Assembly: GCA_030527205.1 (NCBI GenBank)
Contig: JAUNBG010000002.1
Location: forward strand, 109,649 to 173,648
DNA from: Planctomycetia bacterium
GTDB lineage: Bacteria > Planctomycetota > Planctomycetia > Pirellulales > Thermoguttaceae
Reading direction: 5' to 3'
Length of the DNA: 64,000 bases
Below the pieces are notes generated by a model. That model did not search any database, was not told the origin of the DNA, and worked only from the letters and a program-made list of their open reading frames with translations. The first letter of the stretch is position 1, and each line of letters starts with the position of its first letter. Below, in pieces: positions 43,257-51,836 of the stretch. The position numbers were made by a program, and so were the translations under genes.

Positions 43257-43832
43257 ATGGGAATCATAAAGCAGCCGCGACCTGTTCTTTTATTAATTGC
43301 TGCATTTAGTTCCTCGGAAGAAATTCTTCAAGCGGGAAAACAACATATGATTCAGGATTTTGGTCCAATCTGGCAAGAGAGCCCGACATTTCGTTTTGAT
43401 GAATTTACGCTTTATTACGAAAAAGAAATGGGCAAGATTCTTTTCAAACGATTTTGGGCTTTTGAGACATTAATTAATCCAGGAACGCTTTCAACCATAA
43501 AACGAAGAACAAACCAACGCGAAATAGAAATCGCTGAAAAATTTAAAACAGGCGGCTCAGTTCCGCGACCTTTGAATCTTGACCCAGGATATATTGATCT
43601 CGGCAAATTGATTTTAGCTTCAACAAAAGACCATTCGCATCGAATTTATTTAAATGACGGAATTTTTGCAGAAACAACGCTCATTTATACAAAAAAACAT
43701 TGGCAAACGCTTGCTTGGACTTATCCTGATTATCAATCGAACGAATATCATCAATTTTTTGATAAATGCCGCAATTATCTTTGTCAAAAATATCAAACGC
43801 CTTCCGAAATGGAAAGGAATAACGGCTTTTGA
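43257..43832 (+). CDS. DUF4416 family protein
   Basis: 191-residue cytoplasmic protein of unknown function. Family features: RPVLLLIAAFSSS near the start, TFRFDEFTLYYEKEMG, FKRFWAFETLINPGTL, the block RPLNLDPGYIDLGKLILASTKDHSHRIYL, and ETTLIYTKKHWQTLAWTYPDY. Highly conserved Lys, Asp and His in DPGYID and TKDHSHRI suggest an enzyme or ligand site, but none has been described to my knowledge. ATG 43257 follows AAAGGAGA at ideal spacing; a longer frame to 43164 crosses the terminator and is not used. Confidence 0.88.
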   Translation: MGIIKQPRPVLLLIAAFSSSEEILQAGKQHMIQDFGPIWQESPTFRFDEFTLYYEKEMGKILFKRFWAFETLINPGTLSTIKRRTNQREIEIAEKFKTGGSVPRPLNLDPGYIDLGKLILASTKDHSHRIYLNDGIFAETTLIYTKKHWQTLAWTYPDYQSNEYHQFFDKCRNYLCQKYQTPSEMERNNGF

Positions 43833-43970
43833 TATTAATAACCTTTTGAATAAAATTTGTTATTCTATTATTTTTCATTTGTTTGAAATTCTCTGATTTT
43901 GTTTTCAAGATCGAAAATGACAGAAGGTTTAATGAAACAGGATCTGTTATTCTTTTCGACTTTGAAATAC

Positions 43971-46900
43971 TCAAACCGGATTTCGTTCCCGCATTTCGAT
44001 GATTTGATTGTCTGGATAATATTTTTCAAACAGTTTTTTCATTGATTGATGACAAGTTAAATAAATGATTTGTTGCCCATTTGACGCAATTTCATTAAGA
44101 ACATTTAAAGTCGCTTCGGATCGATTTCCGTCGAAATTGATGAGAATGTCATCAATGATAAGCGGCAACGATTCGGAATGCTGGCAATAAGTTTGAATAT
44201 GAGCAAGTCGAATTGCCAAATAAAGTTGTTCTTTTGTTCCGGAACTAAGTTGATCTGGTTTTTTATAGAGATCATCTTTTTGACAAACTTCAAACGAATC
44301 GGCGATTTGAGATCGAATAATTTTTGTATATCGTCCTGAAGTCAATTTTGAGAAAAAGCTTGAAGCGTCGCTCAAAACTTTGGGCTCCCGTTCGTTTTCA
44401 TATTTCTTCTGAGATGATTCCAATAAATTGAACGCGATTAATCTTGGAATATATTGATTGATTGCCGATTTTAATTCATTGAGCAACTTCTCTTTTTCAA
44501 CCAGAAAACAAGAAGCCCCTTGCGTCTTTTCATAACTTTTTAATTTTTGACTCAATTCGCCCAATTCAGTCAAAAGACTTTTCAGATCTTGATCCAACTC
44601 GACTTCTTGTTGAACTGTTTTTTGTCGATTTAAAACGATTTCTTCCAGATTAAGGTCTTTAAAAATCTGACAATAATCGTTTATTTTCATTGATTCGGTT
44701 TTCTTTTGTATGGACGTTCTTAAAACAGAATCAAGACTTAAACGACTATTTTGTAATGACTGTTGTTTTTCTGAATAAGTTTGATAATATTGTCCGAGCT
44801 TTAAAAAATCGCTGAGCGTCGATATTTTTACAGATTGAAATAACTGCTGGCAACGTTCTTCCTTGCTTTTCAAAAGCAACTTTTTCTGTTGAATCGTCTC
44901 TTGTAATTGCTTCTGTTTATCTGACAAACGAATATAAAGTTCTTCATTCTTTTTTGCCGTTTCCAATGCCGCAACAAGTTTTGAAACAATATTTTCCGTT
45001 GATTGATTTTGATCCCAATTCATTCGAGCCGTCAAACAGCAAACATCGTTTTCAAATGAAGCAATTTTTGAACATTGAGATTCAATGGTCAATCTGTTTT
45101 CTTTTATATATTGTTGCTCTTTTTGAAGTTGACCGATCGCTAAAACGGTTTCATTAAATGTTTCTGACGTCCATTCTTTGGGAAGGTTTAAATCATTAAG
45201 AATATTTTGGAACTGTAAGAACCAATTTTGTTTTTGAATATTAATGTTCAATAATTGCGATTGAAAATTTAGTAAATCTGATTCGATTTCATCAAATCTT
45301 AATTGAAGCCTGTTCTTTTCTGATTGATAATCATTAATTTGTTTGGAATAATAACGAATTTTATTCAAATTCAAACTTATATGATCTTTATGATCGAATA
45401 AATCATTTGTTTCATTTAAAAAACTCGTTTCTTTATTTTCAAGTAAAAGAACAGTTTTTTGACAAATTTTTTCATATTGAACAATTTCATGAAAAAGCGA
45501 ACTCCATTCCATATGAAGTTGCGATAATTCTTCATTTTTTTCTTTCCATTCTTTAAACAAAACGAGCCATTCTTTCATTATTGAAATATTGGAATCGTTG
45601 ATATCCAAATGGACAGCAAACCAAAGTTGCTTCCAATCGGATTGAAGATTATTCCGTTTCTTGAGGATTGTCTTCTTCTCATTTTCCAAGAGCGCTATTT
45701 CATTTTCAATAAAGTCGATTTCTCGAGAAAGAAACCGAATTTCGGCAATTTCTTTTGATTTACTAATATATATTTCAATTATTTCATCCAATTCTTGAAT
45801 AATGAGCTCATAATTTTGAATCAATTTTGGATTTTGTTGATTGGTCTCAATTTGATTTTTGAGTTGATTCCAAATTAAATCGCGCTGACGTCGTTTTTCT
45901 TCGCAATGTTGAAACAAAGGAAGCTTTTTTTCCGGATCAATTTCATAAAGACGTCGCGTTAATTGCCCTTTTTTCTTTTTCAAATTCTGTATTTCAGAAA
46001 GATTGTTTTCCAACTCAATATCCAAAGAAGCAAATTCTTTTTCATATTCTTGAATCTGTGAGTCCAAAGGAACAATTTGAGCGGCTAACTGTTCTTGACT
46101 CAGGTCATTTGCCAGGCAATTTTTTAACGACAAAAACAGCTTGTCATTATCTTTCGCTATTTTTGTTCGTTTCAATTCTATTTGCTGCAATTGTTTAAAA
46201 AGAGGCGGATAATAACTTTCTTTCTGCAAAATCGTTTCCAGTTGATTTTGAATTTCTTCAATTTTTTCGTCATTAATTACAAAATTCTTATTTTTAACCA
46301 ACAATCGAATCTGTTGATCGATTTTCGCTTTTTCTTCTTTTTTATTTTGAATATAATGATTGATTTTCTTTTCTGATTCCTGTTTGTTTTTTTCTTCTTC
46401 TAATAATTGGCGAATTATTGTTTTTTTCTGAGGCAGAATCATAAAGTGCTCAAGAACTTCTTCCGTCATTAAAATGCCGGTTTTTTCCAGTCGAGATTGA
46501 AAATTTTTCTGATCTGACTCAAATTTTGCCTTAAGCGTCGGAAGACCAAGTTGAATATTTTGAATTTCTTCGAGCCGTTTGTCCAAACGTTGAATTTCTT
46601 TAGCTTCTTTCAAAATAAAAGGAAAACGGTCAATTTTGTCAAGCTTTGTTTGAATTTCCTTTGATTCATTTTCCATAATCAGCAATTCGTCTCGATTTTC
46701 CTGAATTGATTGCTGAATTTGATCGACTTCAATTATTCCATTAATCGGAAACTGTGAAAACTGTTCTTCGGAAAATGGAACGGATTCAAGAAAAGTCGAA
46801 TACAGATTCTGACATTGTTGAAATTCTTCAAAAAGTTGATAAGCATTTTCAAGCTGTTCCCAATATTCCCGTTCCTTTCGAAATTGATCCCGTTTTTCCT

Positions 46901-47621
46901 TAATAATCAAATAATCTTTCTCAATATCTATTTTTCGTAATCGAACATTATTATATTCATTATAATCGATTGATTCGGTTTTGATTTTGTTATTGACATT
47001 ATTTAAATCCAAAATGATTTTATTGATTTTTGGATTTTTTGCATTTCCAGATTTTTTAAAAAACAGATCAATTTCTTTTTTTAAATTGTTTTTCAAAGAT
47101 TGAAAAGCAGCTAATCCGCCCAATCCAGTTCCATAAATAAGATCGGATAATCCAGAATTTTTGAGAAGCAGTTCGCCTTCCGCAAGTTCTTGATAAGAAA
47201 ACCCAAAAAAATGACAAAATAATTGGCGTCCGGCGTTTCCCAACAAGGATTTATATTCCGACTCCGTTATATTCGAGGATTCTGCTGTTTTAAAAAAACT
47301 GTTTTCATTATTTTGAAAAGCGGCTTTAAATTCAGATTCTCGCTTTGAAGAATGAAGATTAAGTTTTCTCGAAAGAAATCCGGTTTGTTCGTTATCCAGA
47401 GCAAACAGTAACGAAGCCGAAAGAGACGGGCGTCCCAACAAGGAAAACTGATATTTTCCCTGTTGAGAAAACCCAAACATCAAATCGCGAACAAGTTCGA
47501 GAAAAGTCGATTTTCCTGCTTCATTTGGTCCATAAATCAAATGAAAGTTTCCTGAAGAAAAATCAAATCGACGATCTGATAATTCGCCATAAGAATCAAC
47601 TCGAATTTCATTTATTCTCAT
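43971..47621 (-). CDS. YhaN-type AAA ATPase (SbcC/Rad50-like)
   Basis: 1216-residue ATPase of the SMC/Rad50 group, YhaN type. The N-terminal half of the nucleotide site is GPNEAGKST (residues 31-39) after INEIRVDSYGEL, and the C-terminal half has the signature LSSGTKEQLYLAIRLA and Walker B LPLIIDDILINFD. Between them is about 900 residues of coiled coil, rich in Gln, Glu, Lys and Leu, with no zinc hook (CxxC) seen, as expected for YhaN, not Rad50. YhaN usually lies next to a YhaO/SbcD-like nuclease; no such gene is here. ATG 47621 is chosen at the start of RINEI; family C sequence begins at that very base. Confidence 0.85.
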   Translation of the reverse strand: MRINEIRVDSYGELSDRRFDFSSGNFHLIYGPNEAGKSTFLELVRDLMFGFSQQGKYQFSLLGRPSLSASLLFALDNEQTGFLSRKLNLHSSKRESEFKAAFQNNENSFFKTAESSNITESEYKSLLGNAGRQLFCHFFGFSYQELAEGELLLKNSGLSDLIYGTGLGGLAAFQSLKNNLKKEIDLFFKKSGNAKNPKINKIILDLNNVNNKIKTESIDYNEYNNVRLRKIDIEKDYLIIKEKRDQFRKEREYWEQLENAYQLFEEFQQCQNLYSTFLESVPFSEEQFSQFPINGIIEVDQIQQSIQENRDELLIMENESKEIQTKLDKIDRFPFILKEAKEIQRLDKRLEEIQNIQLGLPTLKAKFESDQKNFQSRLEKTGILMTEEVLEHFMILPQKKTIIRQLLEEEKNKQESEKKINHYIQNKKEEKAKIDQQIRLLVKNKNFVINDEKIEEIQNQLETILQKESYYPPLFKQLQQIELKRTKIAKDNDKLFLSLKNCLANDLSQEQLAAQIVPLDSQIQEYEKEFASLDIELENNLSEIQNLKKKKGQLTRRLYEIDPEKKLPLFQHCEEKRRQRDLIWNQLKNQIETNQQNPKLIQNYELIIQELDEIIEIYISKSKEIAEIRFLSREIDFIENEIALLENEKKTILKKRNNLQSDWKQLWFAVHLDINDSNISIMKEWLVLFKEWKEKNEELSQLHMEWSSLFHEIVQYEKICQKTVLLLENKETSFLNETNDLFDHKDHISLNLNKIRYYSKQINDYQSEKNRLQLRFDEIESDLLNFQSQLLNINIQKQNWFLQFQNILNDLNLPKEWTSETFNETVLAIGQLQKEQQYIKENRLTIESQCSKIASFENDVCCLTARMNWDQNQSTENIVSKLVAALETAKKNEELYIRLSDKQKQLQETIQQKKLLLKSKEERCQQLFQSVKISTLSDFLKLGQYYQTYSEKQQSLQNSRLSLDSVLRTSIQKKTESMKINDYCQIFKDLNLEEIVLNRQKTVQQEVELDQDLKSLLTELGELSQKLKSYEKTQGASCFLVEKEKLLNELKSAINQYIPRLIAFNLLESSQKKYENEREPKVLSDASSFFSKLTSGRYTKIIRSQIADSFEVCQKDDLYKKPDQLSSGTKEQLYLAIRLAHIQTYCQHSESLPLIIDDILINFDGNRSEATLNVLNEIASNGQQIIYLTCHQSMKKLFEKYYPDNQIIEMRERNPV

Positions 47622-47713
47622 ATATTCAAGCCTATCGAAAACTTCAGACGAGAGGATCCGCAACAACGCTCGGATTACAAAAAGGCGAATCAGTTGCCCT
47701 TTCCGAATTCAGA
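47621..47713. repeat. Family C dispersed repeat (copy C8) at the yhaN start
   Basis: TATATTCAAGCCTATCGAAA at the left, inner ACAACGCTCGGATTACAAAAAG GCG, right end AATTCAGATA. The left end touches the yhaN start codon, so the repeat forms its leader. Confidence 0.55.
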
Positions 47714-47813
47714 TAACCCTCAATCGTTCAACCAACGTCAATCGCCAAGGCCGTCCGTTATTATAAAAATGATTAATAATCGAAACGGCCATTTTATAAC
47801 AAATGAGCCTCCC

Positions 47814-50800
47814 TTATTTTTTCAATTCAGACTTAATCGTCCAAATTCCTGATCCGAGTTCGAATTCGAGTCGATCATCCGTTGCCGTTTTCTTAACGGC
47901 GGTTAAGTCTAAACCGTCAACAACAACGGAGTCAGCGTTCGACGTCGGAACAAAAACAGTTGCGGTTGAATTGGCCGGAATTTCAATATTCCATTCAAAA
48001 GAGCTATTTTGGGGATTATATCGCCATTTGCTGGAAATTTTTCCGCGAATCGAATCATAAGAAGCGTCGACCCAGGTTAAATCGCCAACAACAAACGGCT
48101 TCATCAAAATATGTTTGAACCCGGGGTTCTGATCATCCGCTTTAATTCCAGCCAGATATTCGTAATACCAAATTCCCAAATCGCCGACAAGCATAACATG
48201 ATTGCCGCTGTTCATTGCCGGATCAGCTGTATCGCCATTCCAAAGTTCCCAAACGGTTGTCGCTCCCTTTTCGAGCATATAACCCCAACTCGGATAAGTT
48301 CGATTTGTTGCAAAAATATAGGACAAATCAATCCGTCCTCGATCGCTCAAAAGACGATTCAACCATTGACCGCCAATCAAACCGGTTCCGATATGTTTAT
48401 TCGTTACATTTTCAATATTATTAATCAATGTTTCAAAAACTTTATCTTCTTCTCCTTTTGGAACGAGACCAAAATAAAGCGGAAGAACGCAGGACGTTTG
48501 CGTTCCGTTGTCATATTTGCCTTCTTCGGCATTATAATAAACGGCATTAAGCGCTTCGGTTGCCTTTGCGGCTCGATCACGAAATTCTTTCGCGTCCTCT
48601 GTTTTTCCGAGCATATCGGCAAAGGTTGCGGAAAGTTTCAGATCATAAGCATAATAAGCGGTTGCCAAAATTCCCCGCGCTGTTTGACGCATTGGGTCTT
48701 GAGAATGAATCAATTCTTTCTTTTCCGGCGGGACACACCAATCCGTATAATTGTCTTTATCGATCGTTCCGTCTTCTTTGATAAAGGTTGCCATATGATT
48801 CAACCATTTCTTTCGGGAATCATAATGTTTGGCAATAGAAGCCTTGTCGCCATACATTAAATAAAGGCTTTCCGGAATAATAATCTGAGCGCTCGGCCAA
48901 GTTACATTTGACCCATATAACGGCCAATAAGCGGGACAAACATCGGAAACATTGCCGTTTTCGAGTTGCGAATCTTCAATGTCCTGCATCCATTTTCGAT
49001 AAAGCGTAATATTATCGAAAATGAACATTTCCCCCTTTGATTCGGCGGCGCGATCCCCTTGCCAACCTTGACGCTCATCCCGTTGCGGACAATCGGTCGG
49101 AATGCTCAAATAATTGCCGCGAGTTCCCCATTCGATATTTTTATAAAATTGAGTAATCGTCGGATCGCTGCATTGAAAAGAACCAACAATCGGAAGATCG
49201 GTTCCGACAACGCAACCGGTCAGCGTTTCCAAATCAGGCGTTCCTTGATAACCGGTTAATTCGGCATAACGAAAACCATGATAAGTAAACCGCGGTTGAT
49301 AAATTTCAAATTCTTGTTGGCGGTTGCGAACTTTCCCTCCGTTTAAAATAAAAATGTCGCGGCATTTTGCCTGGCGAAGGTTTGCTGTATAAAGCATTCC
49401 CGCGTCCTTGCCTTCGGTTTGAAGCGTTTCGGCAAATCTCAATAGAATTTTTGTTCCGCGATCCCCTTTAACCTTAAGGCGAGCCCAACCGACAAAATTT
49501 TGACCAAAATCGTAAACCCAAACGCCCGGTTTAACTTCCTTAACTGAAATTGGTTTGATTTCCTCAGTTACGCGCATCGGCGGCATCATTTGCGCAACAA
49601 GTTTTCCTTTCGGAGCTTCCAAAATCTGAGCGTTTTCATTGGTTCGAACAATAACGCCATTCATAAAACCATTCGAAGTTTCTTTTCCCTTTTGAATAAA
49701 AGCGGAAAAATTTTTCATTCGTTTTCGAGGCGATTCGGAATCGTTCCCGGTCTCTCGAATGGGTCTGATTGGTCTGCCTGCCTGATCAAGCGGCAATCCA
49801 AAATAACGGGCATCGATAATTTCGCCGTCATAATCATTATTTTCCCGAATTGGTCCATCAACCGAAATTTTCCAACTTTCATCGCTTACAAAAATATCTT
49901 TTGAACCGTCTGCGTATTCTATTTCCCATTGGAAAAGGAGTCGGGGAACGCCATAAGTTTTGGTTGTCATTGGTTCCGATTGACGCGGCGCATAATAACG
50001 CCCATTTCCCAAAACAACGCCAATCAATCCAGACGGAATACGATAACCGGGATTATTTTGATTTTCATTGCTTTTTTTCAATGAGTCGTTCAACATTTCT
50101 GTAACGTCATATGTATTATAGGAAACGCGAACATCATAATCTGTCAAAACAGGGTCAAGAACATGATCGCCGACCTTTTCTCCGGCAAGGAAAACTTCAT
50201 AATAACCTAAACCGGCAATATAAATGGTTGCCCGTTTAATTTCTTTATCTGACGGAATATCAAAATTTTTCGCCAAATATCGCGCTGGAATGGACGGCTG
50301 ATTCGGTTGCGTCGCTTGAACTTCTCCCCAAGGGCCTTCGCCGCAAGGCGCCAAAACGGATGCGGCATTCCAAGCAGAATCGTCAAAATCGATAGCAAAA
50401 TAAGCGTCATCGGTTCCTTGAATGGCTTTCCAATCGGCGCCAGTAAAAAAGTCTATTGTTTCTTCTTCGGAAATAAAAGAAAACCCGCCGATCAAACCGC
50501 CTGGATTGGATGAATCCCCAAAATTATTGACTTCAATGGCAAAAACATTTTTTCCGTTTTGAAGCGATTCAAGAATATTGAGACTTGGAGCAATCATATA
50601 ATTGCTGCCATTTCCAATTTCCTGGCCATTCAGAAAAACTCGATAATGATTATCGCCAGTAAAATTGGCAAAAGCCTGTTTCAGTTGGGAAACATCCGAA
50701 ATATCAAACGTTTTTCGATAAACCGAATAACCTGGCGCAATCGAAAAATTCTTCTCAAAGGCAATCCAAGACGCTTTTTGAATATCGACCGTTAAACTTT

Positions 50801-51305
50801 TTTGAATTTTTTCCTGATAACCAATCCATTTTCCTTTCCAGGGATTCTGATCGGCTTCGGTTGCATAAAGACCGGTTGAAAAAGTTGAATTGACTTTGGC
50901 AACCTTCGAACCGTCTTGATTCCAAACAGAAATCGAAAACTCAAATTTTGTTCCCGGTTTTAAAGCGTCGCCTGAATATTGAATAAAGGTTTGCTGATCG
51001 CTTACAACTTTTCCAGAATCCCAAACGACAGATCCGTCGTTGGCGCTTTTAACAATAATTTGATAGGCCGATTGTTGTTCGCCTTGTTGATCCGAGATCA
51101 ATTTCCAACAAAATGTTGGCTGAAGAACATCGATTCCCTGCGGAGAGTCGAGAAGCTCAACGGTTGGAGAAACAATCTTCCAATCATTTGAATTTTCTTT
51201 CTTCTCATTTGCCGCAACAAACATTGTCAGGAAACTAATAATAAAAACAATCGAAAACCCGTTGAAAAACCAACCGGTTTTTCTCAAAAACAATGGATGT
51301 TTCAT
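47814..51305 (-). CDS. Secreted alpha-L-rhamnosidase, GH78
   Basis: 1163-residue secreted enzyme that removes terminal alpha-L-rhamnose from polysaccharides or glycosides. Signal peptide: hydrophobic FSIVFIISFLTMFVAANE after Lys/Arg. N-terminal fibronectin-like domain (PTFCWKLISD ... YQIIVKSA), beta-sandwich domains, then the (alpha/alpha)6 barrel with the GH78 signature IPTDCPQRDERQGWQGD (conserved Asp/Glu), GDKASIAKHYD, and YPSWGYMLEKGATTVWELWNGD near the end. The Glu in VWEL is a conserved catalytic candidate. The gene lies upstream of yhaN on the same strand, 193 bases apart, with repeat C8 between. ATG 51305; TTTTTG-type leader without a strong site. Confidence 0.93.
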   Translation of the reverse strand: MKHPLFLRKTGWFFNGFSIVFIISFLTMFVAANEKKENSNDWKIVSPTVELLDSPQGIDVLQPTFCWKLISDQQGEQQSAYQIIVKSANDGSVVWDSGKVVSDQQTFIQYSGDALKPGTKFEFSISVWNQDGSKVAKVNSTFSTGLYATEADQNPWKGKWIGYQEKIQKSLTVDIQKASWIAFEKNFSIAPGYSVYRKTFDISDVSQLKQAFANFTGDNHYRVFLNGQEIGNGSNYMIAPSLNILESLQNGKNVFAIEVNNFGDSSNPGGLIGGFSFISEEETIDFFTGADWKAIQGTDDAYFAIDFDDSAWNAASVLAPCGEGPWGEVQATQPNQPSIPARYLAKNFDIPSDKEIKRATIYIAGLGYYEVFLAGEKVGDHVLDPVLTDYDVRVSYNTYDVTEMLNDSLKKSNENQNNPGYRIPSGLIGVVLGNGRYYAPRQSEPMTTKTYGVPRLLFQWEIEYADGSKDIFVSDESWKISVDGPIRENNDYDGEIIDARYFGLPLDQAGRPIRPIRETGNDSESPRKRMKNFSAFIQKGKETSNGFMNGVIVRTNENAQILEAPKGKLVAQMMPPMRVTEEIKPISVKEVKPGVWVYDFGQNFVGWARLKVKGDRGTKILLRFAETLQTEGKDAGMLYTANLRQAKCRDIFILNGGKVRNRQQEFEIYQPRFTYHGFRYAELTGYQGTPDLETLTGCVVGTDLPIVGSFQCSDPTITQFYKNIEWGTRGNYLSIPTDCPQRDERQGWQGDRAAESKGEMFIFDNITLYRKWMQDIEDSQLENGNVSDVCPAYWPLYGSNVTWPSAQIIIPESLYLMYGDKASIAKHYDSRKKWLNHMATFIKEDGTIDKDNYTDWCVPPEKKELIHSQDPMRQTARGILATAYYAYDLKLSATFADMLGKTEDAKEFRDRAAKATEALNAVYYNAEEGKYDNGTQTSCVLPLYFGLVPKGEEDKVFETLINNIENVTNKHIGTGLIGGQWLNRLLSDRGRIDLSYIFATNRTYPSWGYMLEKGATTVWELWNGDTADPAMNSGNHVMLVGDLGIWYYEYLAGIKADDQNPGFKHILMKPFVVGDLTWVDASYDSIRGKISSKWRYNPQNSSFEWNIEIPANSTATVFVPTSNADSVVVDGLDLTAVKKTATDDRLEFELGSGIWTIKSELKK

Positions 51306-51836
51306 TTTTTGTCCTTAAATAAAATGAGATTTTTATGATAAAAAATGCTTGAAAAACTCCGAATCAAAATGAAACCATTCTCTTTTATTGGCGTCACTGA
51401 TTCGAGATGACCATTTATACTCAAACCGATGAAAATTCCTGTCAGCAAGTTTGCAAGACCGCAATAACGAGCGAGTTTTGAAAGGAAAAAAACGTTGCCC
51501 TGTCCGTCATTTCTGAAAACAAATGCAACTTCGATGATCTGCTCGCCGTTGACAAGTTTGCAAAAGCCAAAAACAAATTTTCAAAGGAAATGAAATGATA
51601 ATTTTATCGATCCCAAAAGCAAAATCAGTATATCATAACTTTGGGGGAATTGTCGAGAGGAAAAATTGTTGATATTGATATTTTCAAAAAAGATGACAAA
51701 ATCTTTCTTTCGTCCCTGTCAAAAATCATTCTTTTAGAGTAAAATAGAATTGACTTTCTTAGAGTCTTTTTTTGTTTCTTTGTTTCCTTAATAAACCATT
51801 CATGTTTTAATAATCAAAAAAACCAAAACCTTTCTT
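51306..51836. other. Divergent gap with family C copy C9
   Basis: 531 bases between divergent genes. A C element starts at 51416 (TATACTCAAACCGATGAAAA) and runs to about 51510, its right end worn. No gene. Confidence 0.5.

Noticed and set aside
48111..48860. Open frame of 249 codons opposite the GH78 gene
   Set aside because: Lies wholly antisense inside a well-supported rhamnosidase and has no family features; long antisense frames arise from codon bias.
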